Shown: positions 44,551 to 55,789, numbered from the stretch's first letter. The stretch is 64,000 bases of DNA from Catonia carolina (GCA_035578175.1 JAQMRL010000004.1:36134401-36198400), one strand, 5' to 3'. The notes: generated by a model from the letters alone, not told the origin. Numbers and translations are program-made.

Positions 44551-45909
44551 ATGATTAACGCAGCCGACGCGTCGTTAAACACAAATGTTTTGCAAACATC
44601 GCGACTAATGGCGTTACCTGTTCATTCAAATTCATTTCCCTCCAGAGAAGAACAAGAAGAAAGTATCGATAGGCTAACAGCTGATATTTCTCATCCAACG
44701 TTAGATTGGAATAATGTTGTTTCCAAAAAGAAGCGCCAAACAGAAAACGCAAACGCAATTAGTAACGTTAGTTCCGCTAAACGATCTACAAGAGATCCGA
44801 GACTTACAATTGGTAGTCTCTACACTGCCAATAAATTTAGCGTATTAACGGATATGGAAACAACTGCGACAGACAATACTAATAATGAATCTCCAATAAA
44901 AACAAGACCGCCTCCTATACACTTACATACTGATGTACAATTTTCAAAACTCATTGATTTCCTTCAAGGCATAACTGAAAAAGATTCCTTTCATTGTGGG
45001 AGTACAAAAGCAGGAGTCACCATATATCCACACACACCGGATGCTTATAGGAAAATAGTAAAATGTTTAAGAGAAAACCATGCGGAATTCCACACGTACC
45101 AACTTGCCGAAGACAAGGCGTACCGCGTAGTAATACGTAGATTGCATTGGTCAATTGGAGAAGAGACCATTCAGAACGAAATTTCTAATTTAGGTTATCA
45201 AGTTAGAAGTGTTACAAACGTCATTTCTCGGGACAAAGTGAAGCTCCCGTTATTCTACGTAGATCTTGAACCCAATAAAGATAATAATAAGATATTTGAT
45301 ATTAGATATTTGTGTTATTCAAGGATATGGGTAGAAGAACCAAGACAGAGGAGGCAGCCCGTGCAGTGCGTGCGCTGCCAGAGATACGGCCATACGAAAA
45401 GTTATTGTAATTTACTGCCTCGATGTGTAAAGTGTGGCGCAGGTCATGAATCTAACTCATGTACAAAATTAAAAGAGGAGCCGGCCGTATGTTGCCTATG
45501 TTCGGGACCACATCCCTCTTCCTATAAGGGGTGTTCAGTCTTTCGGGATCTGCAAAATCGCCGTTCACCAGCCACTGCAGCACGCCCTCAAGAGAGCTCG
45601 CAACAATCTCCATCTGTTACAGAAAAATCATTCCCCTCCCTTCCGAAAAGCGCAGTAGCAGGAAGAGAAACTTTTTCACAACAAAACCAAACTCGTAATC
45701 ACCAATTCATCAACCCTCATAAACAGTCAACCATCACCTACTCACAAATCGCCGCCGATAATTTTGGAGAGCAAGAACGCCAGTCACAATTCAGTATTCA
45801 ATCGCAGCTAACAACTTTCATGACCGACCTAAAAGCCCTCTTCACACCATTGATCACCCTCATGAGTCAATTAATACAATCACTCACTTTCGCATTTAAT
45901 GGCAAATAA
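44551..45909 (+). CDS. LINE ORF1: Gag-like nucleic-acid-binding protein
   Basis: This 452-residue protein is the RNA-binding partner that forms the ribonucleoprotein with element RNA. The N-terminus (about 1-130) is polar and probably disordered. Residues about 190-265, starting YRVVIRRLHWSIGEETIQNE, match the domain that precedes the knuckles in Jockey Gag proteins. Three zinc knuckles follow: C273-x2-C276-x4-H281-x4-C286, C292-x2-C295-x3-H299-x4-C304 and C314-x2-C317-x3-H321-x6-C328. The tail is Gln- and Ser-rich. The ATG at 44551 is the first in-frame start that gives the full domain set. It is intact and shorter than the about 570-residue Drosophila jockey protein. Confidence 0.92.
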   Translation: MINAADASLNTNVLQTSRLMALPVHSNSFPSREEQEESIDRLTADISHPTLDWNNVVSKKKRQTENANAISNVSSAKRSTRDPRLTIGSLYTANKFSVLTDMETTATDNTNNESPIKTRPPPIHLHTDVQFSKLIDFLQGITEKDSFHCGSTKAGVTIYPHTPDAYRKIVKCLRENHAEFHTYQLAEDKAYRVVIRRLHWSIGEETIQNEISNLGYQVRSVTNVISRDKVKLPLFYVDLEPNKDNNKIFDIRYLCYSRIWVEEPRQRRQPVQCVRCQRYGHTKSYCNLLPRCVKCGAGHESNSCTKLKEEPAVCCLCSGPHPSSYKGCSVFRDLQNRRSPATAARPQESSQQSPSVTEKSFPSLPKSAVAGRETFSQQNQTRNHQFINPHKQSTITYSQIAADNFGEQERQSQFSIQSQLTTFMTDLKALFTPLITLMSQLIQSLTFAFNGK

Positions 45910-48595
45910 CATGTCTAATTCTATATCGGTGCTATTGTGGAATGCGAATGGGATCATCCAACGTTTGGCGGAATTTGAATATTTAATAAATGAAAAACGT
46001 ATCGATATTGTTTTACCAAGCGAAACACATTTAACAAAAGACTCAAAATTTTACATAAAAGGTTATAAAGTTTATAGAGCTGATCGCCCTGATGGAAGAG
46101 CTTTTGGTGGTACAGCGGTGCTAGTTAGGAACAATATCAAACATCATATATGCACAGTAATCGAACCATCGGAAAGTATTCAATCAGTGGGTGTGGCACT
46201 GGAGATAGATCAAGAGGAAGTCTCATTCATCTCGGTTTACTGTCCCCCGAGACACCGGATTACAGTAGACAAGTTTACAGAGTTGTTTTCAAGTTTCGGT
46301 CCTCGGTTTTTAGCAGGAGGCGATTTCAACGCGAAACATACTCAATGGGGATCGCGTCTGATAAATCCACGTGGCAGAATGATGATTCAAGCTATTTTAA
46401 ACCTCGGACTGGATTTTCATTCAACTGGGTCACCAACGTATTGGCCGTCAGCTCTGACTAAACATCCCGATCTTCTGGACTTTTTCGTATCCAAGGGCCT
46501 CTCGAGATTCTACACAAAAACGGAATCACTTGACGATCTTTCATCCGACCATTCGCCAGTTCTCTGCACCCTGTCGGGCACAGTTTTGGAAGCACCGGTG
46601 AGACAGTGTTTGATAGATGGAACAGTTAACTGGGACTTGTTCAGCAGTAACGTAGCGAACAATATACGGTTGGACTTGCCTCTTCGCACGGCAAGAGAGG
46701 TGGAAGAAGCAGTGGAACATTTGACAGTAACAATACAATATGCAGCTTGGAACTCTACACAACCCCGTAGACCAACTCCAAAAAAGGAACACTGTTATCC
46801 GAACTATATAAAAGAACTTGTCAGGGAAAAAAGGAGAGCAAGACGCATTTGGCAGCGTACCAGACTTCCTTCGGACAAGAGAAACTTGAATTACATGACT
46901 AACGAATTGAAGACAGCTATATGGAACATCAAGACGGAAAGGTTCAATGAAAATGTCGCCAACCTGACAGAAAGAGATGGAAGCCTCTGGACTGCAACGC
47001 AGCGTCTTTTGCGTTACCAAATGCAGTCGCACCCACTTAAACACCCCGATGGATCATGGGCTAAATCAGACAAAGAGAAGGCCGACATGTTTTCCGATCA
47101 TCTAGCGCGCGTATTTCAGCCCAATGACAATTCTTTACCTGGTTTCACCTCAGATGTAGAAAATTTCTTGTCTTCACCATTGAATTTGTCATTGCCTCCG
47201 GAAAACTTCACAAGAAGGGAAGTGCAGGCGGCTGTCCAACAACTACCGTCAAGAAAGAGTCCGGGGTACGATTTAATAACGGCGGAGATTCTTCAGAACT
47301 TACCATTATGTGGATATACCCTTATAACTCAAATATTCAATTCCATCCTCAGAACGACGCACTTCCCGATTCAGTGGAAACTGTCTCACGTCGTCCTATT
47401 TCTGAAGCCAAATAAACCACCAAGTACTCCATCTTCGTATCGGCCAATAAGCTTACTCCCAACTTTATCCAAATTATTCGAAAAATTATTACTAGCCCGC
47501 TTATTGCCGATTTGCAACGAAAATAACATAATACCACACCATCAGTTTGGTTTCAGAAGCAGGCACTCAACGATTCATCAGTTACATCGATTGACGGACC
47601 AGCTAGCTGTTGCGCTGGAGGAGAAGAAATTTACCACCGCTGTCTTCCTAGATGTTCAAGCAGCCTTTGACAAAGTTTGGCATCCAGGTCTGTTATATAA
47701 ATTGAAAAGATTCCTCCCGGATACGTATTATCACGTACTGAAAAGCTTCCTAGAAGATCGTTTCTTTGTAGTGAGGCAAGGATCATCAGTTTCTGACTAC
47801 CAAAATATAGGTGCAGGAGTTCCACAAGGTTCTATACTCTCACCACTACTGTATACAATTTACACTGCGGACTTACCATCTGATCCAAGAATAACGGTAG
47901 CAACATACGCTGACGATACTGCTATCTTGACTTCATCCCACGATTTAACGCAGGCCAGTACCAACTTACAACACTTTCTCAACACAATTGAAATTTGGCT
48001 GAAAAAGTGGAGATTAAAAATAAACACTAATAAGTCAGTACATATAAGATTCTCATTATGTAAAGGAGAAAGTCCTACGGTATTCCTCAACAACGAACCT
48101 ATTCCAAAAAAGAACACAGTAAAATACCTAGGCATCACGATGGACAGACGACTAACCTGGCAAACACACATCCACAATACACGACTGACTTTGGATAAAA
48201 AAGTAAAACAATTATACCACCTCATAGGACGCCATTCCCGATTACCGTTACGTTCAAAATTACTCATTTATAAATCATTCATTCGGCCAATTTGGACTTA
48301 TGGAATTGAAATCTACGGAACAGCAAAGCCAAGTAATATCAGAAAACTACAGGCATTTCAATCAAAATTATTACGACTCATCACCAATGCTCCATTCTAC
48401 ATTAACAACAGAATACTACATGACGACCTCAAAATAACACACATAAAAGATATGGCATACAACTGCTACAGAAGATTCTTCGGAAAACTTCAAAACCATC
48501 AAAATCCATACATCAAAAACTTATCATCTCGTACTCTTCCTGGAAATCCTCGCCGACGACTTCGCCGTTCATGGAATAGAGACCTGCTCTTATAA
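45899..48595 (+). CDS. LINE ORF2: endonuclease and reverse transcriptase
   Basis: This 898-residue protein nicks target DNA and primes reverse transcription there. The APE-type endonuclease (about 9-225) shows N15-A-N-G, SE42THL, GGD142FN144AKH and SD217H218SP, which are the expected catalytic residues. The reverse transcriptase (about 480-740) shows YRPISLLPTLSKLFEKLL, HQFGFRSRHST, FLD585VQAAFDKVW, V641PQGS, Y670ADD, INTNKS and KYLGITMDRRLTW. The C-terminus has RPIWTYG, LQAFQSKLLRLITNAPFYI and RRLRRSWNRDLLL. There is no RNase H, as is usual for Jockey. Its ATG lies inside the end of ORF1 and a second in-frame ATG lies one base after the ORF1 stop, so coupled reinitiation is likely. No defect is visible. 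Confidence 0.95.
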   Translation: MANNMSNSISVLLWNANGIIQRLAEFEYLINEKRIDIVLPSETHLTKDSKFYIKGYKVYRADRPDGRAFGGTAVLVRNNIKHHICTVIEPSESIQSVGVALEIDQEEVSFISVYCPPRHRITVDKFTELFSSFGPRFLAGGDFNAKHTQWGSRLINPRGRMMIQAILNLGLDFHSTGSPTYWPSALTKHPDLLDFFVSKGLSRFYTKTESLDDLSSDHSPVLCTLSGTVLEAPVRQCLIDGTVNWDLFSSNVANNIRLDLPLRTAREVEEAVEHLTVTIQYAAWNSTQPRRPTPKKEHCYPNYIKELVREKRRARRIWQRTRLPSDKRNLNYMTNELKTAIWNIKTERFNENVANLTERDGSLWTATQRLLRYQMQSHPLKHPDGSWAKSDKEKADMFSDHLARVFQPNDNSLPGFTSDVENFLSSPLNLSLPPENFTRREVQAAVQQLPSRKSPGYDLITAEILQNLPLCGYTLITQIFNSILRTTHFPIQWKLSHVVLFLKPNKPPSTPSSYRPISLLPTLSKLFEKLLLARLLPICNENNIIPHHQFGFRSRHSTIHQLHRLTDQLAVALEEKKFTTAVFLDVQAAFDKVWHPGLLYKLKRFLPDTYYHVLKSFLEDRFFVVRQGSSVSDYQNIGAGVPQGSILSPLLYTIYTADLPSDPRITVATYADDTAILTSSHDLTQASTNLQHFLNTIEIWLKKWRLKINTNKSVHIRFSLCKGESPTVFLNNEPIPKKNTVKYLGITMDRRLTWQTHIHNTRLTLDKKVKQLYHLIGRHSRLPLRSKLLIYKSFIRPIWTYGIEIYGTAKPSNIRKLQAFQSKLLRLITNAPFYINNRILHDDLKITHIKDMAYNCYRRFFGKLQNHQNPYIKNLSSRTLPGNPRRRLRRSWNRDLLL

Positions 48596-48732
48596 GACAA
48601 TGACTCGTGGCACCTACAAAGATTAGCCACTGGGTCTAATCTTTGTTATTGTAAATTTTCCTATGTTAAAACCAGCTCATTTGCTTATTGTAAAATTTTA
48701 CAGTTGCAAATAAATAATTAAAGAGAAAAAAA
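48596..48732 (+). other. 3' UTR and A-rich tail of the complete LINE
   Basis: The last part, TTTTACAGTTGCAAATAAA and AATTAAAGAG followed by A residues, is almost the same as in the three J1 copies although the ORFs have diverged. This is what a recognition site for the element's own reverse transcriptase would look like. Confidence 0.7.
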
Positions 48733-48744
48733 AAACGTATGTAG
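48733..48744. repeat. Target-site duplication, right copy
   Basis: Exact copy of 44299-44310. Confidence 0.93.
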
Positions 48745-49795
48745 CCTATATAACTGTATTTGACGATGTGTATTCCTTTTTTGGTCGCTGACAAATAAAG
48801 ATTTATTTATTTTTTATTTTTCATATATGATTTATGTGGAACTTGGTTGAGGGACGCTAATTGTATTAAGTTATGAAGCAAAGTCCACCTAAGGACATTA
48901 AATTAAAACTTTGAGAAACAAGTTTTGATAAAATTAATAAACAAAATAAAATAATATTACGTATCTAATTTATTTTTTTATTTGACGTATATCTAAATTT
49001 CGGCAATAAAAATAATATAATTGGCTTAAGGACTGTTTAGTTTTTTCATAACTAAAATACACACTCCAGTAGGTTAAAATAACTCTATTTTTCTTTAAAA
49101 AAACCTTTATAGTGTATTTGACAGCTTTAACTCTAAAGAAAGAAAAACTGAAAAACATGAAAAACTTAGGTCTAAGTAACTTTTATAAAAGAAACAGCTA
49201 TAAAGATTTTCGTTTGTCGTTTGATGAAAAATAACAACGTGGTCTAAAAAATTTGAAAGTCATTGCCTGATGTAGATGCCTTTAAAATGATTGATTTTTC
49301 CTTATATTCTTGAAATATTGCTGTTCTTCTTGAAATATTTTTAAATGCATTTACAAAAAGGTCAATGTTTGTATCTAAAAATATTCAAAGTTTATCCTTC
49401 ATAATTATATATTTATTGAATAATTTCCTCCCTTTTTTATTTTCGTTCGATCTAATCGTTCTCTTTATCCTGTTGGTTTTCTCCCACTCCACGTACACCA
49501 ATCCATTTCGTCTTCCTCTTTAGGTGAAGAGGAATTTTCCTATTTCTTATACTGGTCCATTTCTTTCCGTGTTCAAATTGCCAAAAGATGATACTAAAAA
49601 AATCTTTTCAATGATCTTTTTTGTTTTTAAATAATTTATGTAGCTGTTAATTCTGATAATATTGTCAGCGTGTTTAGTAGCTGCCCAATAAAAACACGTC
49701 TGATATTTTTTCAAAATTGAAACTTAAAAGATTTTTATTAGTATTACATTATTGATGTATACCTAATTCTTGAATTTAACTTTACTTTTAACTTG
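48745..49795. other. AT-rich sequence, no gene
   Basis: No gene. An 8-bp hairpin (TTCCTCTT and AAGAGGAA) lies at 49513-49534. Confidence 0.55.
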
Positions 49796-50188
49796 TGTTG
49801 TTTAGATCATCAGCCGAAAGGCTGGTTTGAACCTCTAAAGGTTTTACTGAGTAAAATGAGGAGTGGTTGGTTTAATATTGCCTTCCTCACTGAATCGAAA
49901 AAAATGCTTATCAGCATTCCAGACCCTCTGAAAAGCATCTACTTTCCACCCTCCAAATGACACCTCCACTTCATTCACCACAGGGTCTTGTTGTATATTG
50001 AAATTCATTAGTCTCAGAGGAAATAACTCTAACTGTAATAGTGTCTTTTACACTCCTACTTTTTCTGCTCTTAAATACTTTAGTCATATAATTGGCTAAC
50101 CATGTGATAAGAAATAGAACTATTTTTTTAGCCCTGGAACTAGCAGATCGAGTGCAATTACTTAACACTCCACCTACCTGTTATTGGC
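49796..50188 (-). mobile_element. CAA-tailed SINE-like repeat, copy E
   Basis: Full-length copy from TGTTGTTTAGATCATCAGCC to CACTCCACCTACCTGTTATT on the plus strand. I cannot find a convincing duplication, and the tail is short, so it is probably older than copies C and D. Confidence 0.82.
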
Positions 50189-51058
50189 AACAATGTTTTT
50201 TTATCACTACATAAATGGTAAAGTTTGTAAAAGTTTCATATTTGTTTCATTTCTTTAAGTTTATTTTGAGTTTCTTCCACAGTTAGGTCATCAGAGACAA
50301 ATAACTACTTAGGGTTAACACTTTGAGTCTTGAGACGTTATCTAGCCACAAATCCTAAATCCTGAGATTTTAATAACATTTCGAAGAATACATTACTTGG
50401 CATAATTTAAGCAAAAATAAATAAAAATGATAGTATCACTTTAAAGATAATAAACTACAATTTTATTTTTATGTAAAGTCGTAATTATATAATTAATTAT
50501 ATTATTATATAATTGTAAAAATAATTTTTACGATATGTTGAGAAGTTTTTAAGAACAAAGCTTGTAAACACATTTTAGTGAAAATAAACAATCTAAATTT
50601 AAATAATATCACAAAATTATAATTAAAAGTAAAAAGAAAGTATATGTTGATTTATTTATGGGATTTCAACAAAACTACATGGTAAATAAGAACAAAACAA
50701 CCAGAAAATTTGCAATAACCTTACTAAAACGGCAAAAAATAGGCCTACATTGTGAATAAACAAAATTGTTTTTAAAAAACTATCTGAATGCGTAAAAATA
50801 ATACTGAATCATAATAATAAGGTTTATTATATGGGGTTTATAATAAACCATATAAATAGTAATACTCACATAGTAATACTAACCACGGGAAGAGTTTTCA
50901 CCGATTGGTGATAAGTCACTTAATTAAATCTGTAACATGGTGTATGCACGGGCTTCGGTCACCCACACGCTTCACTCTATACGGGATATACACGATCTCA
51001 GGACAGCAAGTGTTAAGGAATGGTGTATTTGAAGATGTTTATTATCTTGAAGTTCCAT
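50189..51058. other. AT-rich sequence, possible SINE body at right
   Basis: No gene. The more balanced segment 50880-51058 may be the body of the SINE whose tRNA-like head follows. A 10-bp hairpin (GGTTTATTAT and its complement) lies at about 50820-50850. Confidence 0.45.
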
Positions 51059-51123
51059 GAATCAAACCCAAAACATACTATTTTGCAGAATAGGACGCTA
51101 AACACAGTACCACGGAGGTGGTC
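51059..51123 (-). repeat. tRNA-like sequence, probable SINE head
   Basis: The reverse complement reads CGTGGTACTGTGTTTAGCG, then about 25 bases, then GGGTTTGATTC. These resemble diverged A and B boxes. The following bases toward 50880 may be the SINE body. It is not a functional tRNA. Confidence 0.45.
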
Positions 51124-51884
51124 AAAGTAATCTTCTCAAATTGATTTTTTTAAGTTAATATTTAATTACTTTACAGGAATTGTTCCAACGACAATTTTCA
51201 TTTGTGTTATTATGACAAAGGAATGTTTATAAACGATTCGCAGACCATTAAATTATACTTCATTTTCAGAGTTATTTAACTATTCAGCGCGCTGACGATT
51301 CCAACAACGCGAGTAGTAGCTTAAATTCACGATTAAAGCCGTAATCTGCAGTTCATATTGATTTATGATCGCTGTCAAATAGAAGATATAAATGCAAAAA
51401 CCTGCATAAAACGTAGTAAAAAGCAAAATAAACAAACTGTTTTGTTCGACCAACTCTCGACAATGTTGTAAATTAACATTAATCGGACAGAAATGTTCAT
51501 TAATCATTTTTTAACCATTGTACTCGTATTATTTATGTTGAACATTTATTTATGTATACTACATTCATGTACACACATTTATTTATGTTGATAATAAAGC
51601 TGTAGTCTATTTTTATAACCGTCTGTATTTAATAAACATAAATTGGATGAAATACATTCAATGTTAGTAATAAATTAATAAATATTAAGTATTAATCTGC
51701 GGTTTATTAAAGCGTATAACAGTAGTCTATTTATTGATTAAAATTTTATTGAATTAAATCTATTTATATAGAAGCAAAATGTACTCAAACACTCATACCG
51801 AAATATCCTGAAAGGCCTAGATACTTAAAGTTCGATATGTTAATTCCATTCGATAACATTTTATTAATTCGGAACTGTTTTATG
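51124..51884. other. AT-rich sequence, no gene
   Basis: I see no gene or named repeat. Confidence 0.55.
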
Positions 51885-53007
51885 GCGTGTTTTATTGGCT
51901 GTTTTATGACGCTTAATGATTTCATGGGTAAAAGACTTGAAGCGTTTGAGATATGCCTCTACAGAAGGATGCTTCGAATCTCCTACTGTGTGGCAAAGAT
52001 TTTGATTGTCCCTTGCGGAGAGGAGCAGAATCGGTCCGCTATTAGCGTTCTCAATGACATTCCATTATGTACCAAGTCCAGTGTACTATTTAGTAGCAGT
52101 TATGTGTTACATTAATTTTAAACGTTTAATATAAAATAAAATACTATAAATTAATACTACATATTATATTAGTAATATTTTAGTTTACATATTTCATTTA
52201 TATACGTAACTACAAACTGTGCAAATACTAATCTACAATCAGTAACATTTTCAAACGCCAGTATTTAGAGGTCCTTAACTTTTGAAGGGGTTATCAAAAT
52301 TGCGTGATTCTTTCATTAGAAATAAGTTCACTCTTTAAACTACATTTCGTACGCTGCATAATTATATAGTAATAATTTTAAGCCGAAAATTTTCTCGCGT
52401 TAAGACTTTTTTTAAGTCCGGACGTTCTTCAATCAAACGTTTTTACAAAATCAGTGACAGTATTTAAATCACTAACAAATATACATATTCATTTTATCTG
52501 TAATTGTCCTCGGTATATCCTGATCCCGTAAATGAAATTTTTCAATGCAGACTTCCAGTTAATATGTAATTATTATCGTGGAAACGAAAAATCGCACTAT
52601 TTCGCGGCCGTTATTTTTTTTTCTTTAAAATCACTTATAATTTTTAACCGTTTCATTTATCGTTAAAGTTGTAGGACAAAAATGCGTATCATGATTTTAC
52701 GTAAGACTAGAGCATTTTACAGGGTTATAAAAGTATTTAAAAAAAATTAAATGTTAATTGAGAAGGCTAGTAGCGGGCCGGTTCTGCTCCTCTACGCAAG
52801 AGGCAATCAAATCTTCGCCAGACAGTAGGTGAATCGCGCCTCTAAGGAAAAGGTTTTAAGACGCATGCAGAAATCAAAAGAAGTCATGAACACGATTAAG
52901 GTTAGGAAGCTCGAGTATTTGGGACATTAATGCGCAACGAGAAAAGATATGGGTTGCCGCAATCTATATTGCAAGGAAGAATAGCTGGAAAACGTATAAT
53001 ATAAATG
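51885..53007 (+). pseudogene. RTE-like LINE split by a transposon
   Basis: The left part (51885-51981) reads LNDFMGKRLEAFEICLYRRM and LRIS. The right part (52830-53007) resumes with NRASKEKVLRRMQKSKEVMN and TIKVRKLEYLGH, followed by frameshifted MRNEKRYGL-like sequence. It is the same subfamily as 36970-37730. The 848-bp element between the parts interrupts the RISW-to-EVLRR region. It is truncated at 53007 without a tail. Confidence 0.8.
51982..52829. mobile_element. Non-autonomous DNA transposon with 79-bp inverted repeats
   Basis: Positions 51982-52060 and 52751-52829 are inverted repeats with about ten differences. The ends read CCTACTGT and contain GAGGAGCAGAA. The 690-bp interior is AT-rich and non-coding. 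Its insertion inside a recognisable LINE coding frame proves mobility. GAATC occurs just outside both ends, but a clean duplication is not visible. I cannot name the superfamily. Confidence 0.82.
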
Positions 53008-53449
53008 ATTTCACACTTAATAATAGCCTCTTACGTACAACCAATTAATTATTACATTGTTTACAGTACGCAGATCTTATCATTAGTAGGACTACACTTG
53101 TTACAATGAATACTAACACTTTCTAACGGCACTCACTCATTTATAACCGTGCGGCAACAGAAATTGACTAAACTGACTGAAATAACTGATACCTAGCTCC
53201 TTTAAATACCTGAGTCTGTACCCAACTTCAAACTCAATAATCTACCATTTCTTAAAGAAGTTAGGATACTCATTTCTTCTACAGTCGTTCTGTATTACAT
53301 TTTCCGGTTAACTTGAAGGCAAACTCTTGTTTGGGTGTTTTATCTTCTGATATCCGCGACACGTGACTACACTCCTTACCTGTTTATCCCAATGGTTGAT
53401 ATCATCCTTAGCATATTAATTTCTTGTCAAATATCTTAATTCATGTATG
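53008..53449. other. Unclassified repeat shared with 31478-31665
   Basis: CACTTAATAATAGCCTCTTA at 53020 is shared with 31478, with weaker similarity onward to about 53190. No coding sequence is seen. Confidence 0.4.
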
Positions 53450-53840
53450 GTCCAGTAATCGACACTCTTGAAGCAAAGCGACTTGATGTGTTCGAAAAGT
53501 AGTGCTACGTAAGAATATTAAAAGTTTCTTGGATGGAAAAATTCTGCAAATCCGAGATAATATTTTTTTTAAATAAGAGCATTAAAATTATTGGCACCAT
53601 TAAAAAAATAAAATTTGAATAATTTAAATATATAAAAGATCAGAAATATACATTACTGCAGAATATCATGCAAAAATAATGAGTAAACGAAATTCAGGTC
53701 GAAGAAAAACGACGTGGTTAGAGAACCTACGCGACTGGTTTCGTGTTGATATGAATGCGCCTTTAGACTGGCTACCAATAAGATGCAAATTGCAGCGATG
53801 GTTACCAACATTTTGAAAGAACCATGGTACATGAAGAAAA
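53450..53840 (+). pseudogene. RTE-like LINE, heavily decayed C-terminus
   Basis: With stops and frame changes the plus strand reads DTLEAKRLDVFEK, CYVRILKVSWMEKFCKSEII, IKIIGTIKKIKFE, and then in shifted frames GRRKTTWLENLRDWFRVDMN. This is the AFEMxxYRRxLRISW to GRRRxSWLKNLRDWF module of RTE-like elements. It is old. The open frame 53824-54051 after it is not part of it. Confidence 0.7.
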
Positions 53841-54354
53841 GAATCGATCCTGCACTAAAAGTCTTGACAATCCCATCTCAACAGCTTTTATACTTAACAT
53901 CTGGTTGAACACAGAAAAATACATTGAAACTGATGAACCGAGGTGTGATAAAACTTTAAACGGTTTCCTTCCTCAATTTACCGACCAGCCTGTTCCTCAA
54001 AGTTTATACAAGCCATTAAAACTTTTTCAGTTGAATTTTTACATCTCTTGATTGCTCGTATTACAAGTAAATTAATGAGAGTATCCAGTTCTAAAGCTTT
54101 CAAAATGTTTCGAAATTATTTTGATCTTAGAAGATCGGCACCTTTGAAACACTTTATCTTTTCCAAGGAAATCAGGTGCTTTTACCACTCATCATTAAAA
54201 TAATTATATAAAATGAATCTTGCATATCATTTTCAGTTCCTCAGTTAGCACCAAATCACCAGAAAAGACAAATTTTTCGAAAGAGTCGAATTGAACAAAA
54301 TTGGTGACAAACGTCTCGGTCAAACATCTTTTTTTAACCTTTATTTAAGAAATT
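53841..54354. other. AT-rich sequence, no gene
   Basis: A 75-residue open frame starts at 53824, but it has no known motif. I see nothing else. Confidence 0.5.
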
Positions 54355-54690
54355 CACAATCTGTTAGATACAATCAGTGAATTTGATAACACAAAATACG
54401 AAAAAATTAACATTATAAAAAACGTGAGTGGAGACACAGTCCAGTGACAGACCTCCGACGTGAATAGATAAATGCAGCATTTAGATCACTGTAATGGATA
54501 GTCAAATTACAGTAGTAAGTTAATTAATAAGATCTCAGCTCTATCGACGATTTAGTCGTCTTATTGGATTGTTTGGGAGAGTCTGCGTAGTCAGATTTGA
54601 GATCAATGGGTTATGGTGGTTCGTGAGTTTCTTCCTAAATTTTGTATATAGTTTAAAGAAAACGTCATTTATGTAGGATGCGTTTAGGTC
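54355..54690 (-). pseudogene. J3 Jockey-type LINE, 3' end fragment
   Basis: It matches 36160-36510 closely over the 3' UTR (GACACAGTCCAGTGACAGA) and the last codons (ISNLTTQTL, NNPIRRLN-like on the minus strand). The ORF part is only about 60 codons and is broken. The 3' end is near TTTATTTAAGAAATTCAC at 54342-54360. Confidence 0.75.
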
Positions 54691-55789
54691 AAACATCTTG
54701 CAACACTTTGTTCACTGTTACTGTTTGAAAAAGTTTCCGTTGCAATAAGTGTCACGTAAAATGAAATTTAATTTTACGCTCTAAAATGTATTAGTTTAAA
54801 ATGTTTTAGAAAACCAAAAAAGGAATTTAAAGTTAATTTATCCTCATACTTTTATCCAAGTTGAGGATACGAACAGGAATGATTGTATAATTGCATGAGA
54901 TTTTAATCAAACTAATTCTAATAAAACTAGTTTTTAATTCAATTTCAATTGAATGGACTTTCATACTGTGGTTAAATACTAATTAATAAGAACAAATTAA
55001 TGAAAATATTATTTTTAACTTCAAAACTTTATATCTGGAACTACAATATTGTTTTTGGAATAGAACTGAATTACTTAAAAACAAGTACATAATGATGTAG
55101 TTGTGAAATAATTTAAAAATGAGTGGTTTAATTAATGTAAACGAGAGTAAAAAAGAACCATTGTAAGTTTATTTGAATTAATGAAGCATTTCTCGTTGGT
55201 TTATTTCAGTTTTAAAACTAGTTTAAAGAAGTTAACGATAGGATTTTGGTTTTAGGTATGGCTTTTTGGTTTGCTATCAACTATTCGCAATTCAGTCTTT
55301 TTACCAAAGTTATGAATATTGGCTTGTAATCAAAATCTGCAGACGTTGCTAGAAGACAATTAGACCATCCTCTACTCTTCCCATTTCCATAACTTTACCA
55401 CTCTACTAACATTCTACGGTCTTTATCATATTATTACTCACTCACTCTTCTTTTTGCGTCCCTCTCGCGCTCTCTCTTTTCGTCTCTTCTTTACTTGTAA
55501 GAGACTATTTCCTGGAAAAACTATTACTACATTTACTTTCTGTTATTTCTTTCATTTCATATTTCATCACTTCCCCGACATCGATCAATCAATATTTTTA
55601 CAGTTCTCAAAACTAAATAAAATTATTATATTAAAATAATATAATTATTATTAGAAAATATTAAAATAATAAAATATTATTAGAAATAATACTAATATGA
55701 ACAACGACATAAGAAAACAAACCATTTACTGATGAGGCTTCTACGACTATAGTTTTCTAATTTAATAATTGCATAAGTTTTTATCGTTA
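54691..55789. other. AT-rich sequence, no gene
   Basis: No gene. A pyrimidine-rich segment lies at 55440-55500. Confidence 0.55.

Larger units (their letters stand above)
44311..48732 (+). mobile_element. Complete Jockey-type LINE (4.4 kb)
   Basis: The 4422-bp element has a 240-bp leader, ORF1, ORF2 overlapping it by 11 bp, a 137-bp 3' UTR with TTTTACAGTTG and AATTAAAGAG, and an A-rich tail. A perfect 12-bp target-site duplication flanks it. Both ORFs are free of stops and frameshifts. Jockey elements have internal promoters in the first bases of the leader; the leader here starts ATACTTCCGG and no TATA box is expected. Protein similarity to the truncated J1 copies is clear but moderate, so it is a separate family with a conserved 3' end. 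Confidence 0.93.

Noticed and set aside
46150..48267. Open frames inside ORF2 in other frames and on the other strand
   Set aside because: They overlap the intact ORF2 and contain no motifs of their own.
26141..51123. Functional tRNA genes at 26141-26205, 29446-29515, 41006-40964 and 51059-51123
   Set aside because: A and B box resemblance is present, but the arms do not pair as a proper cloverleaf, and one copy clearly belongs to a SINE with a duplication.
53824..54051. 75-residue open frame after the decayed RTE
   Set aside because: It starts inside the LINE relic in a different frame and shows no motif.
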